This document shows, one piece after another, positions 54,129 through 64,000 of a stretch of DNA of 64,000 nucleotides. The notes beneath the pieces are model-generated. The model was not told the origin of the DNA, ran no database searches, and saw only the letters and a list, made by a program, of their open reading frames with translations. Position numbers and translations under genes: made by a program. The first letter of the stretch is position 1, and each line of letters begins with the position of its first letter. The DNA comes from Odiellus spinosus (lineage: Eukaryota; Arthropoda; Arachnida; Opiliones; Phalangiidae): positions 30,255,538-30,319,537 of the forward strand of contig OY987225.1 in NCBI GenBank assembly GCA_963920705.1, written 5' to 3'.

Positions 54129-56036
54129 TCATTCGTTATCCTCAACGTCTTTGTTGGGTGTCGCAGATTCGATTTTAATAGTCGGTCGGTCAACAAATGG
54201 TACTTGATTGGGTGAGCCTGCAGAGGGGTCGCGAGGGGACGCCTTGTTAGGAGAGATGTCCTGGCTGGCTCTTGGTATGGGTCGAGTTCGAGCGTCTGAT
54301 GGAAGGGGGATTTCAAAAGTGAAGACGAGACTCTCCTTAGCGTCCACTGAAACTCTGTTTGGCGTGTAAGGGATGACGTTCGAAACACTCGGAGAATTGG
54401 GATTAGTCGTGTTCGGAGTTCCGTAAGCTCCAGAACTGGTAGAATGGTACGTGACTATTGGTCTCAAGTCTAAAAGGATGAAATATTACCAAATTCATAC
54501 GTAATTTTATCATGGTTTTCGCTTGATATTATATACTTTTAGCTCTTTCAAAGGTACGATTATTGTTTTGTGTCGTATCGTCATCACTAATTCTTTACCG
54601 TCTGAATTTTGAGGTTTTGTTTTGAAAATCTCGGCGTTATAACTAAGACAGGAACTAAGGGATAATGCGACATAATCTCGCTTCAATAGAGCTAAACGTG
54701 TCAACCTAACCATATTACCTCCCGATTCGCGTCCGAAGACCATGTTGACTCCGTCTATGTCCTTCGGCGTGTTAGGAGTGTTTGGGGTCAAAGGTTGGTG
54801 GCTTAAAGACGTCCCGGTAGAAGACGAATACAATGGCAATCTCGGTCTGGCTCCGACACCGTTAGTACTTACGGCGATGGTTACTCCTTTTCTCGCTGAC
54901 AAATTTTTTCTCTGAACATTTCTTTTTCTGGTTGTTGTCGAGTTTTCTTTATTCATGGCTCGAATTACCATGAATGTTGCCAATCCCATGAAAATCTGAA
55001 ATCAGTTTATGTTTATCTAAATCAACTAAAAACAAGCTTGGGACTGACCAGTAACTGTACTCACATTGGCCATACAACAGAAGATAAGCAAGGCCCCAAC
55101 TGGCGTGGCATAATCCTTGACCGGTCCACATTTGATGACGTACCGATCGCGTTCGTATTTTTCAATTATTTTACGGATACTTGCGGGGTACGTGTCGTCA
55201 TTCTCGTTCGCATTTTGGTTCCTCATTGACTTGGCTACTCTGGCTACCACTTCTTCGAGACGTTCGCGATGATCTATCGAGGCTCTTCCTGTTCGATTCT
55301 TCGGCCGGAAGTCGCCCAAACATAGTTCGATGCTGACGTACTGCACAACCGTTAAAATTTCGTTTCCATAGTAGATCAAAGCCGCACCGTTACCCATTTG
55401 GTAAAGGAAGAGGCCAAATAGAGCGAACAAGTACTGCAAAATGAAGACAAAATAGGATTTAATTCAAGATCTCAGCGTGATGGCAAGAAGATTAGAGAAC
55501 ATTTCGACTGAAAAGATTGACCGGAAGTTAAACTTGTTTGCGAAGAAATTTACCAGATGTTAGGCTTAGTGGTATTGTAATAAGTCTAGACTTAGACCTA
55601 AATAATTAGCTTAGATACGAGAATATCACGGATTACTTGGCGTCATCGTGACTTACAAAGTACAAAAATTTGATTAAATTGCAACTGGCCCCTATGCATC
55701 CGACCAACGCCGCGATGGACATGAGAAGACCGCATCCAACAGCCGACATTAAACTCTGGTACAAGGGTACCAAGAACTCGATCACTTCCGGGTAAAAGAC
55801 GTTTGTTTGGGTCATAGCGAGACCCATGGCAGTTACGATAATTCCCATTGTCTATACCAATTAAAAAAATGGACATCATTAGGATAATTAGACATATATA
55901 TTACTAAAAAATAAACGAATCATACCCAGCATACTACACTTCCTAACAATATAGCGGATTTCCAAGTATCACGACTCTGGCGATTTTCCATACTAATTAA
56001 ATCAACATCCCTTAAAACACAGTTGCCATTCGACAT
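54129..56036 (-). CDS. Four-pass (tetraspanin-like) membrane protein with long cytoplasmic tail, 430 aa
   Basis: Five exons join cleanly: 56036-55926, 55851-55657, 55433-55065, 54995-54719 and 54469-54129. All introns are GT..AG and the sum is 1293 bp. Predicted segments are TM1 about 27-50, TM2 70-92, TM3 97-122 and TM4 210-239, with both termini cytoplasmic. TM2 ends in GCIGA (88-92), like the GCxGA turn of tetraspanins. The large loop has only two cysteines (140 and 204), lacks the CCG motif that defines tetraspanins, and carries one N-glycosylation sequon (NRT, 148). The tail of about 190 residues is rich in Ser, Thr and Pro, with repeated TP sites (LTPNTPNTP). It is probably a plasma-membrane organiser or adhesion protein; this is inferred from fold only. 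The start ATG (56034-56036) lies 295 bp from the start of the divergent next gene. Confidence 0.82.
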
Positions 56037-56331
56037 CTTGAAACACTCGTTCCGTTTGTTGCGGGCAACGATTCGACAATGAATAACGAGATAAGAAATT
56101 AAAACCGTTTTTCGAATATTATTTGTGATTAATTAATACATTCGTTTTAAAATTTTAGACGATTTTTTAACGTCAATTATGGTCGTCTATTTTTTATTAT
56201 TGTTTCTCGAAAAAACAATTACATCTCCAATATAAACTGTAAACTATTTTGGATAGTAATCAATTCCCTTACATTCGTAAAACAAGGAACTTCGTGAGTT
56301 TATCGTGTAATAAGTTAATCCGGTTTTCATA
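56037..56331. promoter_or_regulatory. Divergent intergenic region between two four-pass genes
   Basis: These 295 bp separate the start codons of head-to-head genes, so they must hold both 5' untranslated regions and probably a shared or back-to-back promoter. The region is AT-rich. I see no clear TATA box or initiator that I would place with confidence. Confidence 0.5.
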
Positions 56332-57277
56332 ATGAGTTGCAATCCACGATGCCAAGCTCGTCTTATCCTGGTCTGCAATGTTTTCGCCTTGGTAGGAAAT
56401 TTCCAACGTTAAGTATTTCCGTATGTTCCGTTTCAAATTTAACCTCTAAGCGATGGGTCCGCAGGTTCTTGGCATCACGGTCTTTGGTCTTTCCGTCGGT
56501 ACTGTTCGCAATGAAGTCTTTAAACTCGGAATCTGGGCTTACTTAAAACCATTATGGGACATGGCTTGCGCCGACATAGCCGCCGGTGTTTTCATCTGTA
56601 CCGCTTCTGTCCTGGGATGTTTCACCATGGCCTATCGTACTTATTGGTTACATCTAATCAATATCTCTGTCTTGGTTTTTCTCTTCGCCTACACCTTGTG
56701 TGTCGGTGTCGCTACTTTGGTCATCGCTGATGAAAAAAACGAAGGATTGGAGCAACTGACAATCTTAATATGTTTGGTATTGTTTTTTTTAAATTAAATC
56801 TCAGTTGTCACGTTTTGACCTTGGAAATCACGTAGAGTACTTGGGGTCACAGTTCCGGTGGTGGTAATCCATCGGTCAATGCTGTTGCGCAACCTAAGAG
56901 TGGAGCGACCAACGCCGCTTTGGACGTAGTTAACCACATCGCGGCGACACAAATTGGACCTGATAGTAGAGCCCCATTTGGTATGGATGTCTTCAAGATG
57001 AACCCGGTACCCAAGACCTTCGATGATTGCGATTACTTCAACGACCTTATGACCCCCTGCGGTGCTTTGCTCATAGTTATCGCTATTGTCTATGTATGAT
57101 TTTTGAGGAATTTGGTGTTTTTTAAGCCTATAACCCTGGGTTTTAACAATTGTTTTTAACTAGGTGATAATTATGGCTCTGGCGGTATCTTTATCCATCA
57201 GTGATACTAAGAATCAAGTAGAATCAAAACCGAGGAACCATTTGGCCGGTTCCGCTGTCGCTATGAATGCGGTATAA
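56332..57277 (+). CDS. Four-pass (tetraspanin-like) membrane protein, 247 aa
   Basis: Four exons: 56332-56391, 56465-56776, 56836-57093 and 57164-57277, all phase 0. The introns are 59-73 bp. TM1 (about 10-33) is split by intron 1. TM2 is about 53-77, TM3 82-107 and TM4 199-222, followed by a short tail. The loop of about 90 residues between TM3 and TM4 is rich in Gly, Ala and Asn and has two cysteines near its end (189 in DDCDYF, 199 in TPCGA). There is no CCG motif. The blocks FGLSVGTV and KPLWDMACADIAA are nearly repeated in the gene at 63694. The least certain border is the 59-bp intron 2; its acceptor (CACGTAG, 56829-56835) is required to avoid an in-frame stop. The function is unknown beyond a membrane-scaffold role suggested by the fold. 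Confidence 0.82.
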
Positions 57278-57415
57278 CAATAGAATACTCTTAATAATAT
57301 ACGTATAGGGACTTTGATTTAATAATTTTAGTTATTCTTAAGTTAATTGTAATTGCATTTCTTTTTTTTTTTTTTTTACTATTTGCGATTTTTACACTAA
57401 AGATTGTTTACACTA

Positions 57416-57421
57416 AATAAA
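57416..57421 (+). terminator. Polyadenylation signal AATAAA
   Basis: A canonical AATAAA lies 138 bases after the stop of the 247-residue four-pass gene and before the MITE at 57490. It is the best candidate 3' end signal for that transcript. Confidence 0.6.
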
Positions 57422-57489
57422 ATATGTTCGCAGTAAACTATCGTGTTTGATTTTAAATTTAACAGTACGCTTGAAATCGTTGATATGCT

Positions 57490-57798
57490 CAGAAGCCGAT
57501 GAAACTCTCCTTTGAAGTCTACTACTCTAATGTAAAATTCACAATTTTACGAGATCGGAGGGGTCCTACTTCATACCCCCTGTCTACGGAAAATTGGAAA
57601 TTCTCTCTCGCCACATACGACGACGTTTTTTTTGACGAACTCCAAGGCTGCTAGAAATATTCGCTCGACGAACTCCCGCTCCGAAAATATCTACCGTTAG
57701 GAGGCGTACGAATCGCGCTTTTAGAAACTAACCCATACAGAGAGGGGTAGACAAGACCCGGGAGTAATAGACTTCAAAGGAGGGTTTCATCGGCTTCT
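57490..57798 (-). mobile_element. hAT-like MITE, copy 2 (309 bp)
   Basis: The ends are CAGAAGCCGATGAAAC and GTTTCATCGGCTTCT. GATATGCT flanks both sides (57482-57489 and 57799-57806) as an 8-bp target duplication. Read in reverse it matches the copy at 25610-25946 along its length, except for an extra stretch of about 28 bp in that copy. It lies just downstream of the 247-residue gene, past the poly(A) signal. Confidence 0.88.
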
Positions 57799-58212
57799 GA
57801 TATGCTAAATTCCAGGCGAATATTTAAAATAGCCCATATATTTTTATCTTATCTCGTGTTTTGTGTCAATTAAGCTACTTTCACCCTAGACACTTAAACC
57901 ATATTGTTTCAAAGCATTTCGAACATACATATAAACATTTGCTCGTAACTCCATTTTTGGACTTCAATTCTCTACCTTTGACCCAAAAATTCACGGTTTT
58001 TATATTTAACCTTTGCAAAACAATTTGAAAGACTTAAATTTGAACAAGGATATAAAATATCTTCGATCGATGATCTTCCAATAGTGTTATTGTAATCTAT
58101 AGCAAACATAAACAATCATTATCACTCGAATATCAGTAACCCTCGTTTCGGCGATATTTAGCTATAGATTTACTGAAAATATTGTTAGTTTTACTTCGTG
58201 AGTCGATGCAAG
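57799..58212. other. Intergenic region upstream of the third four-pass gene
   Basis: An AT-rich 414-bp interval that should include the promoter and 5' untranslated region of the gene starting at 58213. An out-of-frame ATG at 58206 opens a 15-codon upstream frame that overlaps the chosen start. No confident core promoter motif was seen. Confidence 0.4.
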
Positions 58213-59964
58213 ATGACTTTCTGTTCAAGACCCGTACTAAAGGATCGCCGTAGAGAGCTATGGTCCATGTATTTTCTCGCCACCCTGGTATGTTTAGTCC
58301 TAATTAACTCAAAAAATATTCCCATTGCATTGATTAGTATTATAAGCAATTTTAGACGATTAGTTCATTTAATTCTAACTGCACCCTTTTGGGCCTAACT
58401 GTAGTAACTCTCTCTGAATTAGAATTAATTCTTGGTAAAACATCTAGGGAACACTCTTATATGTAGTTTCGCTTATTTTTTGTTACGACATTGAAAGGAA
58501 CCTAACGTGAATTTCGACTCTTTCCAAAGTAAACTATTCAATTACTAATTCTTTACGACTTTAGATTTTAGGATTAAGCATCTTCTCTCTATCGGTACAC
58601 GTCCTTTGTACCGCTGTCGTCATCCCGGGCGACTGGCTGATGTATTTTTGGATGTGGGTATCTTTGGTCACCAGTTTGGTCATCTTTGTTGTCATCGTCA
58701 TTCATGGCCTTTTTCTATATAAAAAAACCATTTTACTCTACTATATTGTAAGATATAATTCATATAATGATAATTATAATATTCATTTCGCAAAAATACG
58801 CAACCAATCACAGATCCATAGCTAAAGTTCTAAAATTAGCGTAATATAAATTTAAAATTTGTAAATTACACGGTATTTAAATGCAGAATTCCTCTTTCAA
58901 ACGCTTCAAAAGTCTTATTTCCGAATCTAACTAAACAACCCTAACACTCTTGAAAAAGGCAATGTTTTTCTTGATCTCCTTGATCATTTTAATTTGCATT
59001 GATAGGGCAAAGTACGTGACTCAAACTTGAAAAAGGACAATGACATTTGTCCTTAACGACGCCCAACAATAATAACTATTGAAACGCAGACGATATAAAA
59101 CGTTAAACTTTGACCTCTTTTAGCAATTTATTCACTTTTAATCCAAATAGTTTTTAAATTACCATTTTGGTAATTTTACCAGATAAAATCGAAAATTACC
59201 ATTACCCTGGTTATTTCCCGCGTAATTATAGAACTCTAGTTTTAACCTATTCTTGGTGGACGAATGGTTGGAGGGCGAGTAATGTTATTAAATCTGATTT
59301 AATTCGTTTTATAATCCAATACTAATTTTTCAGAATTTGATTGTTCACGGGATTCTTTTATTCATGGGCTTTGTGTTCGCTTTTGGAGCTTTGGGACACT
59401 TGAATGATAAATGCGTAGGTTTTATTAGTTTTATATTAAACTTAGCTTATATTGAGAGATCCACTCAGTGTCCTCTTGGCCTTCCATTTGACAGTTCGTC
59501 CCAAAGATTAGATCGAAGACTGATAAATGTACAAACAAATATAGTTTTCTTTCTGATCTTTGGCGTTTCGATAGAGAACGATGGGAGACCAGAGTAAATT
59601 ATTGGGAATAGAAAAAATGATATTCGATTGTGGTTAATAGTAATGATTGAGAAATTACAACGTAGGTACAACCACCCGCCTCACCTTATATATCCAAGAT
59701 TTGCTTACCTTACCGAAGTTTTGCCATGAGCGCCGTACTACATATCTTCTTAGGTTTCTCTTGCGTATGTTTTTTTTTTTTTTTTTGTTTTTTATTTTAA
59801 TTGCATTAATTCAATGGATGAAATCATTAATTATGTCGCTCGCCATTTAGATATTTGGGATTAGTGGTATAGTGACAACGAAACCCAGTGAAGATTGCGA
59901 AATCGATGATGAATCCGCGAATAATAGGAACTTCCTTTCGGAAAGAAGCGTATTGATACAATAA
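58213..59964 (+). CDS. Small four-pass (tetraspanin-like) membrane protein, about 183 aa
   Basis: Five phase-0 exons: 58213-58287, 58565-58747, 59334-59414, 59666-59764 and 59851-59964. TM1 (about 18-44) is split by intron 1 as in the other members. TM2 is about 51-78, TM3 81-106 and TM4 133-156. The loop between TM3 and TM4 is only about 25 residues, with one cysteine on each side (113 and 126), well placed for a disulfide. The tail of about 27 residues is acidic and polar. Exon 2 is exactly 183 bp, as in the gene at 60505, and the last exon is 114 bp, as in the gene at 56332. The start is the in-frame ATG at 58213. The acceptor at 59666 is forced by a TAG just upstream. An extra loop exon in intron 3 cannot be excluded. 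Confidence 0.7.
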
Positions 59965-60017
59965 TCATGTAGATTTCGCGCCTTTTAAACCATGTAATAT
60001 TTTAACAAAACGCACTG

Positions 60018-60023
60018 AATAAA
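60018..60023 (+). terminator. Polyadenylation signal AATAAA
   Basis: AATAAA lies about 54 bases after the stop of the 183-residue gene (59964). The position fits a short 3' untranslated region. Confidence 0.6.
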
Positions 60024-60504
60024 TCAGGCTGGTCCCTATTTTAAAACAGTAAAATGTATATATTATCATTAATTAGACAAACATGTTTTATGATGCTTAG
60101 CAGTTAGCGCAAGAGTGAGACCACTGAAGAAAATAATTACATTTCTTTAGTTATCTGTTTATTAATCCATGGTGAAGCCTTGGATTAACAATAGAGGCTA
60201 ACAATTTCTGAATATGACACTTCGGGTTTTGGCTTTCAAATGCATGTGGGGGAAGAAAAAAAAAGTGTGATATCCTGTTACTTTTTATTATTCATCCAAG
60301 GTGTAAACCTTTATTTTTAACCGAAGCTTCGAATTGGGGGGGGGGGGGTTGATTCTCATTAGCTCGAGTAAACCTTTTTTTGTAAATTTTTTAATGATTA
60401 TACCCACATATCTAAGAATATATGCTTAAAAAATATCTCCAGATAATTACTACTTATAAGTTGGAAAATAATTTTCCGAGTTGAAACAAATTTTGCGCGC
60501 CATC
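60024..60504. other. Intergenic region with a 13-base G-run
   Basis: AT-rich spacer between two tandem four-pass genes. A run of 13 G (60336-60348) is unusual in this AT-rich context. It should hold the promoter of the gene starting at 60505; no specific motif is assigned. Confidence 0.4.
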
Positions 60505-62009
60505 ATGATAGACCAGGACGGTAACCTCATCTCTCCGTTTGTTTCCCAGAGGTTCACTTACAGCGAGTACGCGCATTATGATGCGAAACCGAAAATTTTC
60601 TTAATTATTTTCACCGTTATCCAAATGGTACGTTTTTTTTCCAAATATTTCAGGTTGATTTTAGCATTTTTTTTAAAGTTAAACAAAGTCTTATTTAGGT
60701 TGTAGCAATCGCCGTTTTATCGTTGTCCGTTATCGTAATGACGAAACCCATGCTTGAACAATACTACGATCCACTGAGAAATTTTACTTGCGCTTCTGCT
60801 ATCGTCAGTATATTAATAATTGCCCTTGGTAGCTACTGTTTTTACACGCTCATTCGAATGACCTACGTTTTTCATCAGTTTGTAAGACTCCTCGTGATAA
60901 TCCAATAATTCTACCCGAAAAAATTCGACTTTTAAATGTAATTTTTTTTTTCCCGGTGTAGAATGTTTGCGGTGAGCTTTTAGGTATGATAATAACTATT
61001 TTCGTCGCTGGCTCGACGATTTTCAACTACTTTAAATTGTGTTCGGTATGATGCCACCGTTTTTAACCATTTATCTCTAGTGTTTAAGGGTATAAAAATC
61101 TGGTTTTGCATTTGGAAGGGGTTAAGAGATGATCACTGAAAATTTCAGTCTTGTCAACGATGCATCGAATTTTCAGAGGAACTGGAATATAGTGACGCAG
61201 GATGACGTCATCTCGCAGTTCCCCACCCCAGATTGCAAAACCTGATGCTATAAATATCCTTGTCCGTGATAGGTCTACGAGACTCATTTCGGGCCTTGTC
61301 GAATTGAACTCGCGTCAAAAGTGTGATATCCTATTCAAGAATTGAAACCCCTTGGGTTATGGGACTAAAATAAAAAGTTAAAATCGACGTCACAAATTCT
61401 TCAGGGTTTTTATCAATTCTTAAAAAGGAAATTCGCGTGTTTGACACGATTTTAATTCAGTGAGGCCCGAAATGAGGCAAGTTGCGTGTCTACTCTTAAA
61501 TCGTGTACGTCACCGTTTTCTAAAACCTTCAATTCTCTGGTTTATACCAAAAACACCAGACTCGTTATCAATCGCCTCTGCTTGGACAGAACTCAACAAC
61601 GCTTCAGGGCGAATTTCATTCGGATTGCCGTTACTACGACGACTTCGTGCCTTTATTCGCCTTTCTTCTTTTATTCGCCGGAATTACGTACATTTTTAGC
61701 ATGATGCTGTCCTGTTGCGTCATGTACAACAGCAGAGGACCTCCGCAAAGATCGCACCGTACGCCGTTCACCTTCGTGCCCCAGGAACCTCACGGAGGCT
61801 CGAGAAGGAGGCTGTTGCAAGGAAGTATTTGTAGCGAGGAAGATCGACGAGAATTAGGCCACTCCTTGATCCATGAATCTTCCCCGAAAACATCCAGCGT
61901 GAACCAAGATCAATTGGTAACCAATGTTCCTGTTGAAAATAGTTCTAAAGTGGAAAACCATAATCACGCTGAAGACACGGTTAACGGTGAAACTGGGCCT
62001 ACTGTTTAG
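60505..62009 (+). CDS. Four-pass (tetraspanin-like) membrane protein with polar tail, about 269 aa
   Basis: Exons: 60505-60627, 60699-60881 (183 bp), 60962-61045 and 61590-62009, all phase 0. TM1 (about 30-54) is split by intron 1. TM2 is about 70-92, TM3 103-124 and TM4 149-171; here TM4 has no intron. The outer loop is short, with cysteines 129 and 143. The motif DCRYYDDF matches DCDYFNDL before TM4 of the 247-residue protein. If the acceptor before 61590 is right, the exon opens with an N-glycosylation sequon (NST); an alternative acceptor gives a start at 61608 and 263 residues. The tail of about 98 residues is rich in Arg, Ser, Glu and Asn. The 544-bp intron 3 holds a fold-back element. 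The chosen ATG is the first in frame before TM1; a further upstream exon is possible. Confidence 0.75.
61087..61260. mobile_element. Imperfect fold-back element in intron 3 of the 60505 gene
   Basis: The left arm (from about 61088, including TGGTTTTGCA and AAGAGATGAT) pairs imperfectly with the right arm (TGCAAAACC, ATGACGTCATCTCGC; ends about 61260). The two arms together cover about 170 bp. The inner part of the right arm holds the 12-base palindrome GATGACGTCATC (61201-61212), which contains a full cAMP-response-element core. It is probably a decayed MITE. Confidence 0.6.
61283..61476. repeat. 14-bp perfect inverted repeat spaced by 166 bp
   Basis: CTCATTTCGGGCCT (61283-61296) and AGGCCCGAAATGAG (61463-61476) are exact reverse complements inside the same intron. 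They could be short ends of a second small element or a remnant. No target duplication is evident. Confidence 0.55.
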
Positions 62010-63693
62010 TTTAATTAGTTAATTTTGATTTTATTTCGGTTAAAGATTTACGCGTCATTGTAATGTTGAGAATAATTTTTATTTGGTTTGCCTTAATTAA
62101 TATTAAAAATACATTTAGAAAATCGTGTCGTCCAATATTTTTTAAAAAACACTTCCGGGATACTAATTTACTTTCAATTTAGGCCAAGTTGTGAAATCCA
62201 ACATATAGCCATTTAACTCAAATTTCTTATCAGCAGGAGTTATAGAAATTGACCCCTATCAGGGTCTGTTTGCGTAGATATTGTTATAATGCTCTTAATT
62301 GATTAAAACTAACGCTTTACACTTCTTCATTACGCCTTTGAGGATCGTTACTGCTATATATATCTCGTACTATGGTGGGCAATTTCTTGCGATGAATAAT
62401 AAATAGAACATCACTATGATGAACAGTATTTGGTTATGCAATGTTCTAGGTAAGGTTAGATTAAGTACGGACGACGGAAATAAAGAACTTCTATAAAGCG
62501 CCTCACATCGCCCTTTTCCAAACGTTTCTGTTGGAATCCTTAAAATAGCTCTCTTGTATAGTGCATCCATTAAATTATAAATAATAGTGCCACACTTAAT
62601 TACATCATTACAACAGGTTGTAAAAATTTAATTTGTTTTGTGAAACAACTTCAAGTGAAACAGTGACGGATTTTTCATTAACTCCAAATGTAATTCTGAG
62701 TAATGGTTTTGGAAAGATTGTTTGAAAATTATATTTTTATCTTTAGAACATCGAAAAAGTGGTGACAGCTTCACTTTAAATCGTCCTCTTATGATCTAAA
62801 ATAATTTTCAAATAAATATTTGATTTCACGTTACATTATATAACAGAAGCAAACATTGGAAAAAAGTGTTCTTTTTTCAATTACGACTTATAAAATTATA
62901 ATCTGTTTAAATGATTGATCAGTACAGTTATCCTCCTAAAGCTAAGATAATGGGGAAGGGAGGGAGATAGATTCTTAACGGTAATTGTCCTTCCGAAACG
63001 ACCGGGCGCTCCTGCTGTCTGTCGTTAATTTTGCAACTCCGTCGCGAGTCATTAGAGGAGTAATTAATCTTTAGAAAGACACTTAATTAAACCCAGCGAC
63101 CGCGACTCGAGTTTTCTAGTATCAGTTTCAGATCTCAGCGCGTACGAAACTAAAGCGAGGGTCCTTATATTATTCATAATGTATTATTATTGAAATATCA
63201 AACTAATTCAAACTCCGATCTAATGTTGCCGATATTTACTACAAATTTCGAGATAAGCGTTCAATCTAAGGAGGAGCTAAGAGATGTCGATTTTTTCCCG
63301 CGACTCCCTTCTCGTAACCTTTCTGATTGAAATACGTCATAATGTCCCTTTGCTTTCTAATTGGCTGTGACGTATTTGCCCCTAAGGGCTGTTATAGGTC
63401 AGAAATAGAACGTCATTCCCCGTAAAAACATCCTAGTGAAAAGGCCCGAATCGAGTCGACTTAATCACTTCAACCGGTACCAGGGTCCTTACCCAGGAAA
63501 AGTATCCTGGCTAGGCATACTTTATCGTAAAAAAACACTCTCAAATTTTTGGTTTAATTGTTAAAAAAATGGCCAACTGTGACGTTATTCGAAACAAGAA
63601 CGGACCCCCCTTAGCGACAAACCAAAGTTAATTTCGGTCGTAATTATTTGATCATTTGAGTGATTTAACTCGTGTAATTTAATTAGTCTCGGA
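62010..63693. other. Intergenic region between the fourth and fifth four-pass genes
   Basis: About 1.7 kb without a supported gene. GGTGACAGCTTCACTTTAA at 62761-62779 recurs near 26277. From about 63000 the DNA becomes less AT-rich. The segment at about 63330-63400 has a reversed CCAAT box (ATTGG) next to GTGACGTATT, and a TACGTCAT slightly upstream, features compatible with a promoter for the gene at 63694. That reading is an inference. The 66-codon minus-strand frame at 62370-62570 has no recognisable features. Confidence 0.4.
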
Positions 63694-64000
63694 ATGGCTT
63701 TCGAAAACCGCGAGAAATTCTGGGCTGCGTTGTTGTACGGAATCAGCATTGTCAATTTGGTAAATGAACCATAATTTATATCAATCTTGTAGTTGATTCG
63801 TTTAAAATATTTAATTATGTTTGATACTGTTATTTAGTTATTTTCTATCGTGATACTGGGTCTATCAGTGGGTACCGTACAGAATTCTGTGTTTTCCTTG
63901 GGACGATGGACCTTTCTGGAACCATTATGGGAAGTAGCTTGTTCTGACATTGCCGCAGCCGCTTTCATATTCACCGCTTCAGTAGCTACTTGCGTGACAG
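63694..64000 (+). CDS. Four-pass (tetraspanin-like) membrane protein, 5' part, cut by window end
   Basis: Exon 1 is 63694-63759 (22 codons) and exon 2 starts at 63838 and runs off the window. Intron 1 splits TM1 exactly as in its neighbours. The visible 76 residues include TM1 (LGLSVGTV) and the start of TM2 (EPLWEVACSDIAA, then AFIFTASVATC). The similarity to the 247-residue protein is clear (FGLSVGTV, KPLWDMACADIAA, FICTASVLGC). These two look like the closest pair in the cluster. If exon 2 keeps the 183-bp length seen at 58565 and 60699, it would end near 64020. Confidence 0.8.

Noticed and set aside
55038-55229. 63-codon plus-strand frame
   Set aside because: It lies antisense to exon 3 of the minus-strand four-pass gene, which has clean splice sites and membrane segments.
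55643-55879. 78-codon minus-strand frame
   Set aside because: A shifted frame over exon 2 of the minus-strand gene; the other frame carries the membrane segments and joins in phase.
59415-59597. Read-through of exon 3 of the 58213 gene into the intron
   Set aside because: A GTAGGT donor follows the conserved Cys exactly where the neighbouring gene also splices, and read-through gives no TM4. It is kept as a low-probability alternative end.
59465-59671. 68-codon minus-strand frame
   Set aside because: It lies in intron 3 of the gene at 58213 and has no protein-like features.
61460-61704. Two overlapping plus-strand frames before TM4 of the 60505 gene
   Set aside because: They are in other frames than the exon that continues into TM4 and the tail, and they mostly lie in intron 3.
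1-64000. tRNA or rRNA genes
   Set aside because: No cloverleaf or conserved rRNA segment was recognised by eye; a tRNAscan-SE or Infernal run would be needed for certainty.

Overview
The window looks like AT-rich insect (arthropod) nuclear DNA. Its genes are split by short introns (about 59-590 bp) with GT..AG borders, two genes have nearby AATAAA signals, and non-coding DNA contains several MITE-like and fold-back elements. There are no operons, Shine-Dalgarno sites or phage genes. A beetle is a guess that the sequence alone cannot confirm.

Two very long satellite arrays fill about 70% of the window. Array 1 (137-19290) consists of about 30 tandem units. Each unit is a conserved AT-rich segment plus a variable block of a CpG-rich 17-bp minisatellite, so unit lengths are 462 bp plus multiples of 17. 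Array 2 (27075-52658) has roughly one hundred units of a 14-bp C-rich minisatellite separated by AT-rich spacers, with a common unit of 237 bp. The minisatellites are unrelated, but the AT-rich anchors of the two arrays are recognisably the same sequence. This is the main oddity of the window: one ancestral module appears to have founded two different satellites about 8 kb apart.

Between and around the arrays (19.3-27 kb and 52.7-54 kb) the sequence is AT-rich and holds small tandem duplications, a 16-bp minisatellite, a CA microsatellite and several inverted-repeat elements. These include a hAT-like MITE present twice with target duplications, a 182-bp MITE, and a 507-bp fold-back with 212-bp arms. 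A 201-bp repeat that begins with a perfect hairpin lies on both sides of array 2 in the same orientation.

From 54.1 kb to the right edge there is a gene cluster: one minus-strand gene (54129-56036) and four plus-strand genes (56332-57277, 58213-59964, 60505-62009 and 63694 onward, cut by the window end). All encode four-pass membrane proteins of tetraspanin-like layout, although the last shows only its first half. An intron splits TM1 at the same place in all five, and in two of them exon 2 is exactly 183 bp, so the cluster arose by tandem duplication. Most other open reading frames are by-products of the satellites, whose unit lengths are not multiples of three and which lack stops on one strand.
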